Source: Flavobacterium sp. TAB 87 (GTDB taxonomy: Bacteria > Bacteroidota > Bacteroidia > Flavobacteriales > Flavobacteriaceae). Taken from it: a DNA stretch of 64,000 nt. Each line of letters begins with the position of its first letter. The first letter of the stretch is position 1. The position numbers and the translations under genes are program-made. The notes under the pieces were generated by a model. It did no database searches. It was not told the origin of the DNA and saw nothing but the letters and a program-made list of their open reading frames with translations. The stretch covers positions 124,001 to 188,000 of the forward strand of contig NZ_LLWK01000037.1 of the NCBI RefSeq assembly GCF_001529295.1, given 5' to 3'. This document shows positions 37,394 through 47,210 of the stretch, one piece after another.

Positions 37394-37780
37394 ATGATTA
37401 ATGTTACTTGTGCCATAATTTTTTTTAATTCCAAAGTCCTAGTAACTCAAAGAAGTGAAAAAATGAAATTACCTCTCAAATGGGAATTTCCAGGCGGAAA
37501 ATTGGAAGATAATGAGAGTGAAGAAGAATGTATCAGAAGAGAAATTAAAGAGGAAATTAATATCGAAATTGAAGTTATAAAAAAGCTTACTTCTAGTGTC
37601 TACGATCACGGAACATTTAAAATTAATTTGATCCCATTTATCGCTAATTATATTTCTGGCACTATTAAATTAGAAGAGCACACAGATTTTAAATTACTAG
37701 AACTATCTGAGTTAAGACCGTTAGATTGGGCTGCAGCTGATTTGCCAATTGTTGAAGAACTTATAAAAATACAACTATGA
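37394..37780 (+). CDS. MutT-like NUDIX pyrophosphohydrolase
   Basis: A 128-residue MutT-type enzyme consisting only of the NUDIX fold. GGKLEDNESEEECIRREIKE, with the box at residues 35-57, matches G-x5-E-x7-RE-U-x-EE; its second glycine is Asn (EEINI). VTQRSEKMKLPLKWEFPGG is the substrate strand and LDWAAADLPIVEELI the MutT C-terminus. It would hydrolyse a (deoxy)nucleoside triphosphate to monophosphate and pyrophosphate, as in 8-oxo-dGTP or CTP pyrophosphohydrolases. Its last four bases overlap the start of the giant helicase gene, so the two are coupled. That link suggests a role in the helicase pathway rather than general housekeeping. Confidence 0.88.
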   Translation: MINVTCAIIFFNSKVLVTQRSEKMKLPLKWEFPGGKLEDNESEEECIRREIKEEINIEIEVIKKLTSSVYDHGTFKINLIPFIANYISGTIKLEEHTDFKLLELSELRPLDWAAADLPIVEELIKIQL

Positions 37781-40700
37781 ATCAAGGTTTATATGAAGAG
37801 TTGATAACTAAACTCGTAAATTTAAAGTTAAGCGAATTAGATAAAGATACTTTTCAGATTAAAACAACTTCGATTGATAAAGCGGAAGCAGCAAAAATAC
37901 TGTCGGATCATTTAAGTAAAATAATCCGTCATGCCTTTAATTTAGTGAAGGGAGATAATATTTTAGAAAATCAGATTGAAATTGCTAACAAAATCATTTT
38001 ATTTTTAAAAGTTGAACTAAGCAATGAGAATTTTGAGAATGATTTAATTGATACTGAAGGTAAAATTCTTAAAGCAGTTTTTACTAAAGTAGACGCTCAT
38101 TTTATAGATTTAGATCTACATCTTAAAGAAATAACACCTTACACAAGACTAATTCATAGCGAGCTTTTTACTGGAGGAAATTCTGGAACCACTCTTGAAA
38201 GTGAATTAAGAAAAGAAATTTTATCTTCAGATAGAATTGATTTATTAGTGTCTTTTATAAAATGGAAAGGCATCAGAATATTAGAAAAAGAACTTAGAGA
38301 GTTTACCAGTAGAGGTGGAAAATTAAGAGTTATAACAACAACTTATATTGGAGCGACTGATGCAAAAGCAGTTGAAATTTTAGCTACTTTAGAAAATACC
38401 GAAGTTAAAATTTCTTATAATACCGGAAATGAAAGACTTCATGCAAAAGCGTACTTATTTGAAAGAAATACAGGTTTTCATACTGGATATATTGGTTCAT
38501 CCAATTTTTCTCGTTCTGCATTAACTGATGGTTTAGAATGGAATATGAAAGTTACGACCAAGGAGGTTGGGCATGTGATTGATAAATTCAAAAAAACCTT
38601 TGAAGCTTACTGGCAGAATTCAGATTTCGAATTATACGATATAGAGAAGCACCGCGACAAGTTGATAACATCGTTAAAAGAGGGGAGATTTTCAAAAGAG
38701 TACATACCAAATACAAATTATTTCGATTTAAAGCCTTTTCATTACCAACAAGAAATTTTAGAAAAGCTTGAAGTAGAACGAACAATTCACAATAGCTACA
38801 AAAATCTGATTGTAGCTGCTACTGGAACAGGAAAGACGGTTATTTCGGCATTTGATTATAAAAATTTTAGAACAAAAAACAAATCATCGCGACTGCTTTT
38901 TGTAGCGCATAGGAAAGAGATACTTCAACAGGCATTAGCTACATTTCAAGGCGTTTTAAAAGATAATAATTTTGGTGAATTGTGGGTTGATGGAATTGAA
39001 CCAAAAAGTAATGAGTATTTATTTGCATCCGTTCAAACATTAAATAACAGATTAAAAAGCATTCAATTATCGCCTGATTATTTCGATTTTATAATAATCG
39101 ACGAAGTACATCACATCGAAGCTAAAACATATCGACCAATTTTAGAATTCTTTACTCCAAAAGTATTAGTTGGCTTGACAGCTACCCCCGAACGCATGGA
39201 CGGCGCAGATATTTTGAAGGACTTTAGTAATAGAATTGCTGCTGAAATTAGATTACCAGAAGCTTTGAATAAAAAAATATTAAGCCCATTTCAATATTTT
39301 GGAATTACAGATAGTATCGATTTAACGAATGTAAAATGGCAAAATGGTAAATATGCTCCAAGTGAGTTAACCAATTTGTATACACAAAGTGATAGACGTG
39401 TTAGAGAGATAATTTCAAATCTTCAAAAATATTTAACCGATATTAATGAAGTTCGGGCCATCGGTTTTTGTGTGTCCATTGAGCATGCAAAATTTATGGC
39501 TGATAAATTTTCTTTAGCAGGTTTTAGAGCATCATATTTAACAAATGAAAATAGCAAGGAAAGAGAAACTATTAGAAAGCAGTTAAAAAACCAAGAAATC
39601 AACTACTTATTTGTTGTGGACATTTTTAATGAAGGTGTTGATATTCCAGAAATTGACACTGTTTTATTTCTTAGACCCACAGAGAGCTTGACTGTATTTC
39701 TACAACAATTAGGTCGTGGACTAAGATTATCCGAAGGAAAAGATTGTTTAACTGTTTTAGATTTTGTTGGGAATGCACGACCAGAATATGATTTTGAAAA
39801 TAAGTTTCGATCTTTAATTGGAAAAACAACTACTTCCGTTTACAAAGAGACTGAAAATGATTTTCCTCATTTACCACTAGGTTGTTCTATTATTTTAGAG
39901 AAAAAAACTAAGGAAACTATTCTCGAAAACATTAAGAGAGCAGTGTCTCTAAATGTTAATCAATTGATTGCAAAAATTACTAATTATAAACATCAAACAA
40001 CATTACCGTTAACTCTAAATAATTTCATGAAATTAAATCTAATTTCGTTAGAATCTATTTACAAGAAAGACAATTGGTCACGTCTATGTCAGCGAGCAGG
40101 AGTTATTGATGATTTTGATATTTTAAATGAAAAGCAAATTTATTCCGCAATAAAGAATAAATGGTTCTCCACTACTTCTCTAAGCTATTTTGAATTTATT
40201 CTAAAGATTGCAAAGAATGACTTCAAAATCAACGTAAAAGATTTTTCAGAAAATGAATTGTCAATGCTTTTAATGCTGCATTATGATGTTTGGCAAAATG
40301 CTGGTGGATTCAATTCTTTGCAAGAAAGCATTATGCAAATTGGTGGAAATAAAATTTTGGTAAACGAAATTATTGAAGTTCTAGAAATTTTGATAGACAG
40401 AATTGATTTTAAAGAAGTTGAGATAAATCTACCGTTTAATCAACCATTAAAAGTGCATGCTCGCTACACAAGAGATCAAATTTTGGCAGCATTTCAGTTA
40501 AGTACATTTGCGAAAAAGTCTTCAAATAGAGAAGGTGCTGCGGAAAATAAAAAGCTAAATACAGAAATTCTTTTTATTAATTTAATAAAATCGGAAGAAG
40601 ACTTTTCTCCAACAACAATGTATGATGATTACGCAATAAGCGAAACTCTTTTCCATTGGCAATCTCATAATGCATACGGGCCAGACACGGCTAAAGGGTT

Positions 40701-40917
40701 ATCTTATGTGAATCATTTGAAAAACAATAAAAATATATTACTTTTCATTAGAGAAAAAGCAAGTGATGAAAATGGAAATACTTTTGGTTATGTTTTCATC
40801 GGTGAAGCTTACTTCATAGAATCTGAAGGTTCGAAACCGATGAACATTAAATGGGAATTAAATGAACCTATACCAAATTATCTCTGGAAAGAATCAGCAA
40901 AAATGTCAGTAGGTTAA
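37777..40917 (+). CDS. PLD-like nuclease / SF2 helicase / DUF3427 protein
   Basis: A 1046-residue three-part protein. The N-terminal region ends in a phospholipase D-type nuclease: LHAKAYLFERNTGFHTGYIG, with H222 and K224, then SSNFSRSAL. The SF2 helicase core has Walker A ATGTGKT at 348-354, DEVHH at 442-446, LTATPERMD at 467-475 and motif VI QQLGRGLRL near 645. DUF3427 fills the last 330 residues, with FSPTTMYDDYAISETLFHWQ near 950. The arrangement is full length and intact. Proteins of this type have the look of nucleic-acid-targeting defence or repair enzymes. Coupling to the NUDIX gene is by a 4-base overlap. The substrate is unknown. Confidence 0.9.
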   Translation: MNQGLYEELITKLVNLKLSELDKDTFQIKTTSIDKAEAAKILSDHLSKIIRHAFNLVKGDNILENQIEIANKIILFLKVELSNENFENDLIDTEGKILKAVFTKVDAHFIDLDLHLKEITPYTRLIHSELFTGGNSGTTLESELRKEILSSDRIDLLVSFIKWKGIRILEKELREFTSRGGKLRVITTTYIGATDAKAVEILATLENTEVKISYNTGNERLHAKAYLFERNTGFHTGYIGSSNFSRSALTDGLEWNMKVTTKEVGHVIDKFKKTFEAYWQNSDFELYDIEKHRDKLITSLKEGRFSKEYIPNTNYFDLKPFHYQQEILEKLEVERTIHNSYKNLIVAATGTGKTVISAFDYKNFRTKNKSSRLLFVAHRKEILQQALATFQGVLKDNNFGELWVDGIEPKSNEYLFASVQTLNNRLKSIQLSPDYFDFIIIDEVHHIEAKTYRPILEFFTPKVLVGLTATPERMDGADILKDFSNRIAAEIRLPEALNKKILSPFQYFGITDSIDLTNVKWQNGKYAPSELTNLYTQSDRRVREIISNLQKYLTDINEVRAIGFCVSIEHAKFMADKFSLAGFRASYLTNENSKERETIRKQLKNQEINYLFVVDIFNEGVDIPEIDTVLFLRPTESLTVFLQQLGRGLRLSEGKDCLTVLDFVGNARPEYDFENKFRSLIGKTTTSVYKETENDFPHLPLGCSIILEKKTKETILENIKRAVSLNVNQLIAKITNYKHQTTLPLTLNNFMKLNLISLESIYKKDNWSRLCQRAGVIDDFDILNEKQIYSAIKNKWFSTTSLSYFEFILKIAKNDFKINVKDFSENELSMLLMLHYDVWQNAGGFNSLQESIMQIGGNKILVNEIIEVLEILIDRIDFKEVEINLPFNQPLKVHARYTRDQILAAFQLSTFAKKSSNREGAAENKKLNTEILFINLIKSEEDFSPTTMYDDYAISETLFHWQSHNAYGPDTAKGLSYVNHLKNNKNILLFIREKASDENGNTFGYVFIGEAYFIESEGSKPMNIKWELNEPIPNYLWKESAKMSVG

Positions 40918-41093
40918 CTGTAGTGTAATCTGCTACAGAAAAGCATACTATTTGGACTCTAATTCCGTTGACACAATTTAAACTACTGCAATAGACACGG
41001 GTTCTTACTTTTATATTTACCAGATTTCTCACAATTTAACAGCAAAAAATAGCAGCAAAAAATAAAGTGTCTTGAAAACTTTACAACATAAAA

Positions 41094-41114
41094 AAACCAC
41101 CAAAAAGGTGGTTT
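41094..41114. terminator. Terminator hairpin between the helicase and carboxylase genes
   Basis: AAACCACC pairs with GGTGGTTT around five A, with A and T runs outside. It lies just past the convergent minus-strand carboxylase gene. Confidence 0.7.
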
Positions 41115-41119
41115 AATTT

Positions 41120-42661
41120 TTATAAGGGAATATTGCCGTGTTTTCGTTTTGGTAAAACGCTTTCTTTATTTTCGAGCATCGCAAAGCCTTTAAGTAATTT
41201 TCGTCTAGTATCTTGCGGTAAAATAACCTCATCGACAAAACCACGTTGCGCTGCAGTATACGGATTGGCAAACAAATTGGCGTATTCTGTTTCTTTTTCT
41301 GCTAATTTTTCAGCTGGATTTTCTGCTTCTTGAATTTCTTTTTTAAAGATAATTTCGCTTGCGCCTTTGGCTCCCATAACGGCAATTTCGGCACTTGGCC
41401 ATGCAAAATTCATGTCGGCTCCAATGTGCTTAGAATTCATCACATCGTACGCACCACCATAGGCCTTTCTTGTAATAACTGTAATTCTAGGTACTGTCGC
41501 CTCGCTTAAAGCGTACAATAATTTGGCTCCATGCACGATAATTCCGTTCCATTCTTGATCTGTTCCAGGTAAAAATCCGGGTACATCGACCAAAACCAAA
41601 AGCGGAATATTAAAGCAATCGCAAAAGCGTGTAAAGCGTGCTGCTTTTTTAGAGCTGTTTACATCCAAAACTCCCGCTAAATACAACGGTTGGTTTGCAA
41701 TAATTCCGATACTTCTTCCACCTAAACGAGCAAAACCAACAATAATGTTTTCGGCATAATTTTTATGAATTTCAAAAAAGGAATCCTCGTCGATAATTCC
41801 TGTAATTACCGCATGCATATCATACGGTTTATTGGGACTATCTGGAATAATGGTATCTAACGCTTCTCGAATTTCATCGTGTAAAGTGTACGAAAGCTTT
41901 TGTGCCGTTTCGCGATTGTTTTGTGGCAAATAGCTCAAGAGTTTCTTTAAATCTTCCAAACATTCAACATCGTTGGCCGAGGTGCAATGCGCCACTCCCG
42001 ATTTGGTTGAATGTGTGCTTGCTCCTCCTAACTCCTCAGAAGTTACGGTTTCGTTAGTCACTGTTTTAACCACATTCGGTCCGGTAACAAACATATAACT
42101 TGTTCCTTCGACCATCATGGTAAAATCGGTCATGGCTGGCGAATACACCGCACCACCGGCACAAGGCCCCATAATGGCCGAAATTTGAGGAATTACTCCG
42201 CTCGACTGTACATTTCGGAAAAAGATGTCAGCGTAACCACCAAGAGAGCGAACTCCTTCTTGAATTCGAGCACCTCCAGAATCGTTTAAACCAATCATTG
42301 GTGCTCCCATTTTGACCGCCATATCCATTACTTTGCAAATTTTCTCTGCATGAGTTTCCGACAATGCTCCTCCAAAAACCGTGAAATCTTGGGCAAAAAG
42401 ATATACCAATCTTCCATTAATGGTTCCGTAACCTGTAATTACACCATCTCCATAATAGAGCTCCTTTTCCATTCCGAAATCAGTGGTTCGGTGCGTAACC
42501 AGCATTCCGATTTCTTCAAAAGAACCTTCATCCAATAAATAATGCACTCTTTCGCGAGCCGTTAATTTTTTCTTTTCGTGCTGTTTTTCGATTCTTTTTA
42601 AACTGCCGCCAAGTTGCGCTAGTTCAATTTTATCGTTTAATATTTTTATTTTCGATTTCAT
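41120..42661 (-). CDS. Acyl-CoA carboxylase beta (carboxyltransferase) subunit, propionyl-CoA type
   Basis: A 513-residue carboxyltransferase of the PCCB/MmdA family. [20 protein letters not shown] near residues 124-143 and [20 protein letters not shown] near 165 form the first acyl-CoA site, and [20 protein letters not shown] near 361 and [20 protein letters not shown] near 395 the carboxybiotin site. Length is normal for decarboxylase/PCC beta. With the two genes upstream it makes a three-subunit carboxylase that adds CO2 to propionyl-CoA (perhaps acetyl-CoA) via biotin. Acting as methylmalonyl-CoA decarboxylase is less likely, since a biotin carboxylase is encoded next to it. Confidence 0.9.
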   Translation of the reverse strand: MKSKIKILNDKIELAQLGGSLKRIEKQHEKKKLTARERVHYLLDEGSFEEIGMLVTHRTTDFGMEKELYYGDGVITGYGTINGRLVYLFAQDFTVFGGALSETHAEKICKVMDMAVKMGAPMIGLNDSGGARIQEGVRSLGGYADIFFRNVQSSGVIPQISAIMGPCAGGAVYSPAMTDFTMMVEGTSYMFVTGPNVVKTVTNETVTSEELGGASTHSTKSGVAHCTSANDVECLEDLKKLLSYLPQNNRETAQKLSYTLHDEIREALDTIIPDSPNKPYDMHAVITGIIDEDSFFEIHKNYAENIIVGFARLGGRSIGIIANQPLYLAGVLDVNSSKKAARFTRFCDCFNIPLLVLVDVPGFLPGTDQEWNGIIVHGAKLLYALSEATVPRITVITRKAYGGAYDVMNSKHIGADMNFAWPSAEIAVMGAKGASEIIFKKEIQEAENPAEKLAEKETEYANLFANPYTAAQRGFVDEVILPQDTRRKLLKGFAMLENKESVLPKRKHGNIPL

Positions 42662-42720
42662 TAGATTTCATTTAGATGTAGCAAAAATTATTCTCTGGTC
42701 CGTACGAATTGCCAGCAATT

Positions 42721-44163
42721 TTAAATTTTAGGCAAGCGAAGTGTTTTTTGATCTTTTAAATACTCTCGCAATGCAATTAGTGCGGCAACTTCAGCTTCTT
42801 GCTTTTGTTGCGCATGAATAATTTTGGCACTAAAATATTTCTTTACAAAATGCGTGTCAAAATTTCCCGACTGAAAAGCTTGGTGTTGCATTACAAAAGC
42901 ACCAAAAGGTAAAGTGGTCTGAATTCCTTTGACCTCGTACTTAGCGATTGCTTCGATCATTAACTGAATCGCTTCTTCCCTATTTTTTCCGTACGTTATT
43001 AATTTTGCTAACATCGGATCGTAATAAATCGGAATATCCATTCCTTCTTCATAGCCATTATCTACCCGAATTCCTTCGCCAACAGGCAATTGATATTTTT
43101 CTAAATTTCCCACACTTGGTAAAAAATCATTCAAAGGATCTTCGGCATAAATTCGCAGCTCCACGGCATGTCCTTTTATGTGTAAATCTTCTTGTTTTAC
43201 TGCTAAAACTTCTCCTCGAGCAATTCGTATTTGCATCTCGACCAAGTCTAAGCTCGTAATTAATTCGGTTACTGGATGCTCGACTTGCAAACGGGTATTC
43301 ATTTCTAAGAAATAAAAATTTAAATTTTCATCCAATAAAAATTCGACTGTTCCAGCTCCTAAATAAGCACAAGATTTGGCCACTAATACCGCAGCTTCTC
43401 CCATTTTTTCTCGAAGTTCTGGAGTTAAAACAGACGAAGGAGCTTCTTCCACTACTTTTTGATGGCGTCTTTGAATGCTGCATTCTCGTTCAAAAAGATG
43501 AATAATATTTCCATGAGCATCGGCCATAACTTGAATTTCGATATGGCGAGGCGAGCTCACATATTTTTCTATAAAAACCGATCCGTCACCAAATGCAGAA
43601 GTTGCTTCGCCTATCGCGCGATTCATCTGAAACTCAAAATCAGCTTCGCTCTCGACTACTCGCATTCCTTTTCCACCACCACCTGCAGCTGCTTTTATCA
43701 AAATTGGAAATCCTATTTCTGCTGCTATTTTCTTTGCTTTCTCGATATCTGTAATCGCTTCATCTACTCCGGGAACCATTGGAATATCGTATTCTTTTAC
43801 AGCATCTTTGGCTGCTAATTTATTCCCCATCATTCTGATGGCTTTGGATTTTGGTCCGATAAAAATAATATTATTTGCTTCGCATTTTTCGGCAAAATCA
43901 GCGTTTTCACTTAAAAATCCATATCCGGGATGAATCGCATCAACTTGTAAATTTTTGGCAACCTCAATAATTTTGTCTCCCAATAAATACGATTGATTAG
44001 AAGGCGCTTCACCCACGCAAACAGCTTCATCTGCCATTTTTACGTGCGGTGCATTTCTATCTGCTTTAGAAAAAATAGCAACCGTTTTGATTCCCATTTT
44101 TTTTGCAGTCTTCATTACTCGAATCGCAATTTCTCCTCGATTAGCAACTAATATTTTTTTCAT
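42721..44163 (-). CDS. accC: Biotin carboxylase subunit of acyl-CoA carboxylase
   Basis: A 480-residue ATP-grasp protein. KILVANRGEIAIRVMKTAKK opens the biotin-carboxylase fold, IKAAAGGGGKGMRVVESEAD near 157-177 is the glycine-rich ATP loop, and EMNTRLQVEHPVTELITSLD near 289-308 holds the catalytic Glu and Arg. The short C-terminal extension after about 450 has no biotin domain, so it uses the separate carrier. It carboxylates biotin on the BCCP from 44192-44677. It is followed by the beta subunit after 59 bases. The symbol accC fits the subunit class, though the complex is more likely propionyl-CoA-specific. Confidence 0.93.
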   Translation of the reverse strand: MKKILVANRGEIAIRVMKTAKKMGIKTVAIFSKADRNAPHVKMADEAVCVGEAPSNQSYLLGDKIIEVAKNLQVDAIHPGYGFLSENADFAEKCEANNIIFIGPKSKAIRMMGNKLAAKDAVKEYDIPMVPGVDEAITDIEKAKKIAAEIGFPILIKAAAGGGGKGMRVVESEADFEFQMNRAIGEATSAFGDGSVFIEKYVSSPRHIEIQVMADAHGNIIHLFERECSIQRRHQKVVEEAPSSVLTPELREKMGEAAVLVAKSCAYLGAGTVEFLLDENLNFYFLEMNTRLQVEHPVTELITSLDLVEMQIRIARGEVLAVKQEDLHIKGHAVELRIYAEDPLNDFLPSVGNLEKYQLPVGEGIRVDNGYEEGMDIPIYYDPMLAKLITYGKNREEAIQLMIEAIAKYEVKGIQTTLPFGAFVMQHQAFQSGNFDTHFVKKYFSAKIIHAQQKQEAEVAALIALREYLKDQKTLRLPKI

Positions 44164-44191
44164 ATTTTATAAATGCTTCAAAAACTTATTT

Positions 44192-44677
44192 TTATTCAAA
44201 CTCCACCAACAACTGACCTTTATCGACCGTATCTCCCTTGTTTACCGAAATACTTTTGATGATTCCATCTCGTGGAGATAAAAAATTATTCTCCATTTTC
44301 ATGGCTTCCAAAATCAATAAACTGTCATTTTCCTTAACCGTCTGACCAACAGACACACTAATTTCTAAAATTAATCCTGGCATAGGCGCTTTGATAGCGT
44401 TTACTTGTTTGGTCGCTCCTACTTCAAAACCCATGGCTTTTATCAAGGCATCTAACGCATCGGTCAATACTACATCGTACACGGTCCCGTTTACTTGAAC
44501 CGAATATTTTTTTTGATTGAAATTTGAACTTAAAATTTCGGTATGATAAGAAGCATTTTGATGTAGAACATGGGATGTAATGCTATTAACAGCGACAACA
44601 TCAAAATCTTTAATGGCCTTTGAATCAATACGAAAATCGAAAGAACCATTAACAGTAGCGTGGTAATTTGTACTCAT
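44192..44677 (-). CDS. Biotin carboxyl carrier subunit of acyl-CoA carboxylase
   Basis: A 161-residue protein. The C-terminal biotinyl domain starts at about residue 92 with NAIKAPMPGLILEISVSVGQ and contains EAMKMEN (124-130), whose lysine K127 carries biotin. The first 85 residues are a linker/docking domain typical of PCC-alpha C-termini. It lies upstream of the biotin carboxylase gene in the same direction with a 28-base gap, so the order BCCP, carboxylase, transferase follows the reaction cycle. It serves the same three-subunit complex and may need BirA-type ligation encoded elsewhere. Confidence 0.9.
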   Translation of the reverse strand: MSTNYHATVNGSFDFRIDSKAIKDFDVVAVNSITSHVLHQNASYHTEILSSNFNQKKYSVQVNGTVYDVVLTDALDALIKAMGFEVGATKQVNAIKAPMPGLILEISVSVGQTVKENDSLLILEAMKMENNFLSPRDGIIKSISVNKGDTVDKGQLLVEFE

Positions 44678-44837
44678 TTTTACGGTTTTAGACGGGTAAA
44701 AATAAGGAAAAAGAAATCGTTTTCGTAAAATATATTAAAAACTTCGTCGCTCTTATTAGAGTTTAAACCGTAAAAATAAAAAATGTTATCTTTAAAAAAT
44801 TAATTCAACCAAGCACCTTTACTTTAGCTTACCATAT

Positions 44838-45350
44838 ATGAAAACAACTCTTTATTCGTCTTTATTACTAGTCTTTATTATTACCGCTTGTTCCTTCAAA
44901 AAAAAGGAAATCGCTAAAAGCAGTGTTGCTTTTGAAAATATTGAATCGTTAAGTAAGCGAGACTCCATTATTAATTACGCCAAAAATTACTTGAACGCGC
45001 CCTATTTGTATGCCGGTAATTCGCCCAAAACTGGCTTTGATTGTTCTGGTTTTGTGAGTTTTGTTTTCAATCATTTCGAAGTTAATTTACCCCGAAGTTC
45101 TAGCGGCTACAAGAATTTAGGAAAACCATTGAACGAAAAGGATTTTAAAGTTGGAGATGTCTTGGTTTTTTACGGATATCAAGACCGAAACATTGTCGGG
45201 CATTTGGGTATTATTTGTAAAGCAGATGGCATGCAATCGGAGTTTATACACGCGTCGTCAGGAAAAGCACAATCCGTTACGATAAGCTCGTTAGGATCTG
45301 ACCATTACACGAAACGATTTTATAAATGTATTGATGTGTTAGAATTGTAA
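44838..45350 (+). CDS. NlpC/P60 (C40) peptidase lipoprotein
   Basis: A 170-residue lipoprotein with lipobox FIITAC (Cys18). The NlpC/P60 domain contains GFDCSGFVSFVFNHF with catalytic C69, VGHLGIICKA with H122, and SEFIHASSGKAQ with the third residue, H138. Short single-domain members of this family cleave D-gamma-glutamyl-diaminopimelate bonds in peptidoglycan stems. Its likely place is the periplasmic face of the outer membrane. It stands opposite the L,D-transpeptidase gene and shares a terminator with it, but no operon is seen. Confidence 0.9.
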   Translation: MKTTLYSSLLLVFIITACSFKKKEIAKSSVAFENIESLSKRDSIINYAKNYLNAPYLYAGNSPKTGFDCSGFVSFVFNHFEVNLPRSSSGYKNLGKPLNEKDFKVGDVLVFYGYQDRNIVGHLGIICKADGMQSEFIHASSGKAQSVTISSLGSDHYTKRFYKCIDVLEL

Positions 45351-45415
45351 TTAAATTAAAAGTAATGTCAAGCTGATTCAGCATCTGTTTTACTAAAAAC
45401 TAACAACTCATATTA

Positions 45416-45445
45416 AAAAAGCCTTGGGTCACTCCAAGGCTTTTT
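45416..45445. terminator. Bidirectional terminator between the NlpC/P60 and L,D-transpeptidase genes
   Basis: AAAAAGCCTTGG pairs perfectly with CCAAGGCTTTTT around GTCACT; both convergent genes end here. Confidence 0.85.
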
Positions 45446-45469
45446 AGTTTAACTAATTAAGAGTATTAT

Positions 45470-47056
45470 TTACTTTTCTTCATTGTACAACAATTTAGCC
45501 AAGCGATCGTCTCTATCGTAGACATCTTTGTAGAAATTCATTTGTCCCTCTTTGTCAACCCACGCCGTAAAATAACCAATATAAACTGGAATTTTCTTTT
45601 GGAGTGTGTACCATTTTTCTTTGCCAGCATGCATGGCGCTATCAATTTTTTCTGGTGTCCATTTTGAATCGTTTCTCATTAATTCAATTGCGAGTTCTCT
45701 CGGTTTTTGAACACGAACACAACCGTGACTGAACGCTCTTTTTTCTCTATCGAACAAACTTTTTGAAGGTGTGTCGTGTAAATAAATATTGTTTGAATTT
45801 GGAAATAAAAACTTCACTAGACCCAACGAATTATTGCGACCTGGCAATTGGCGAACTTGTCCATTATTCCACTCTAAATTTTTCTTAGCTAAATAATTTT
45901 TATCGCGCTCCATTCCTGGTTTGATCTCACTTTTCACAATGCTTTGAGGAATATTCCAATATGGACTAAAAACAATATACTGCATCATTCCGCTAAAAAT
46001 AACGGTTTGGGTCATTGCCTTTCCGACCACCACAGACGATGAAAAAGCAATTTTTCCGTCACGTATCAAGTAGAGTTTAAATTCAGGAATGTTAACTTCT
46101 AGGTATTCTTTGTCTTTTTCTAAATTCGGGTCGATCCATCGACAGCGTTCCATATTTACAATAATTGTCTTAATTCTGTCCGCAACAGGAACATTCATTT
46201 CGGCAATATGTTGCGGTAAAATAGTGTTTTTAGCTGCATTACCGTGGTGAATTTGATAGTCTTTTACTGCGGCAATTAATACTGAATCGCAAACAGCGCT
46301 TTGCGTATTTTCTTTTAATTCTCCCGTAGTAAACAATCGTTCTCTAATTTGTGCAATTGCTTCGGAGGAATCGCCTACTTTAAAACTTTTAAAACCCTCG
46401 TTTACTTCGATACTTTTCCAACCGCCGCTTGCTTCAATTTTCTTGTATTTATGCAATACATCTCGCAATTTATAATATTGGCTAAACATTTTGTTCTTAT
46501 CGTCAAATTGTACCGTTTTTTGTTTAAAAATGGAATCTGAAAAACTCGTATAATTTAATTTTTTTCGAGGCAATAGCCATTCCAACGAAGTGGTGGTTTT
46601 ACTATCAACACCGCTGTACACTTTTTGTCCATAGTAAAAATATAAATTGCTTATTAACAAATCGGTACTTGCTTTGGTTAGTCTGTCTTTGCTTGCCCGT
46701 TCAAAAATAGCCGTCAACGAATCGTTATACGGAAAATCTTTGGGCAAGCCTTCACTCTCAATATCTCGGTATTTATTAAATAAAGTATTCCCGAATTCGA
46801 CAATTCCTTTATTATCCAACCACAATTGTTTCGAACCTTGCGTTTTGTATAAATGCTGTACCTCTTTTTGAAAAGTACTTAATTTGGGGTAGGCTTGATA
46901 AAATCTAGAAACCGTGCTGCTGTCAACAATAATTTGCAACTCCGCAACTTCGGCCTTAGCGGGCTTTGTTAAAATTATTTTATCTTTTTTTGAGTTGCCA
47001 CATGAAAGTGTACAAGCAATAAAAGACAAAAGTATAAATTTGTAATGTAGTTTCAT
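45470..47056 (-). CDS. L,D-transpeptidase (YkuD/YcbB-like) lipoprotein
   Basis: A 528-residue protein from the ATG at 47056, starting MKLHYKFILLSFIACTLSCG, a lipoprotein signal with lipobox. The frame also opens upstream, but the extra residues (MFRVFLCAVFNLDS) are not signal-like. A helical N-terminal scaffold of about 250 residues and a peptidoglycan-binding motif precede the YkuD domain. The active site is FSHGCVRVQKPREL, with C446 as nucleophile and H444. It probably makes 3-3 crosslinks in peptidoglycan or attaches lipoproteins to it. It resembles YcbB/LdtD in layout. Confidence 0.9.
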   Translation of the reverse strand: MKLHYKFILLSFIACTLSCGNSKKDKIILTKPAKAEVAELQIIVDSSTVSRFYQAYPKLSTFQKEVQHLYKTQGSKQLWLDNKGIVEFGNTLFNKYRDIESEGLPKDFPYNDSLTAIFERASKDRLTKASTDLLISNLYFYYGQKVYSGVDSKTTTSLEWLLPRKKLNYTSFSDSIFKQKTVQFDDKNKMFSQYYKLRDVLHKYKKIEASGGWKSIEVNEGFKSFKVGDSSEAIAQIRERLFTTGELKENTQSAVCDSVLIAAVKDYQIHHGNAAKNTILPQHIAEMNVPVADRIKTIIVNMERCRWIDPNLEKDKEYLEVNIPEFKLYLIRDGKIAFSSSVVVGKAMTQTVIFSGMMQYIVFSPYWNIPQSIVKSEIKPGMERDKNYLAKKNLEWNNGQVRQLPGRNNSLGLVKFLFPNSNNIYLHDTPSKSLFDREKRAFSHGCVRVQKPRELAIELMRNDSKWTPEKIDSAMHAGKEKWYTLQKKIPVYIGYFTAWVDKEGQMNFYKDVYDRDDRLAKLLYNEEK

Positions 47057-47153
47057 GAAATGATTTTTAATAAAAATAGCGCGTTTTCTTGACAATTGGT
47101 CTTTTACTGCAAGAAATTGTAGTTGCATTGAATCTAAATTAAATACGGCGCAT

Positions 47154-47192
47154 AAAAAAACTCTAAACACATTACATGTTTAGAGTTTTTTT
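47154..47192 (-). terminator. Intrinsic terminator after the DUF1573 gene
   Basis: A 16-bp perfect stem AAAAAAACTCTAAACA with TGTTTAGAGTTTTTTT and a 7-base loop lies 18 bases past the DUF1573 stop. Confidence 0.85.
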
Positions 47193-47210
47193 TATAGCGT
47201 AAAATTCATG

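Noticed and set aside
37777-40917. Type I or III restriction enzyme, or DISARM, as identity of the helicase locus
   Set aside because: No methyltransferase or specificity subunit lies nearby, and the PLD and DUF3427 parts do not fit those systems.
40918-40938. 6-bp hairpin CTGTAG...CTACAG just after the helicase stop
   Set aside because: No T run follows and the stem is weak, so it is not a convincing terminator.
47057-47170. Longer start (47170) for the L,D-transpeptidase
   Set aside because: The extra 38 residues are not signal-like, whereas the ATG at 47056 begins a clear lipoprotein signal with a lipobox.
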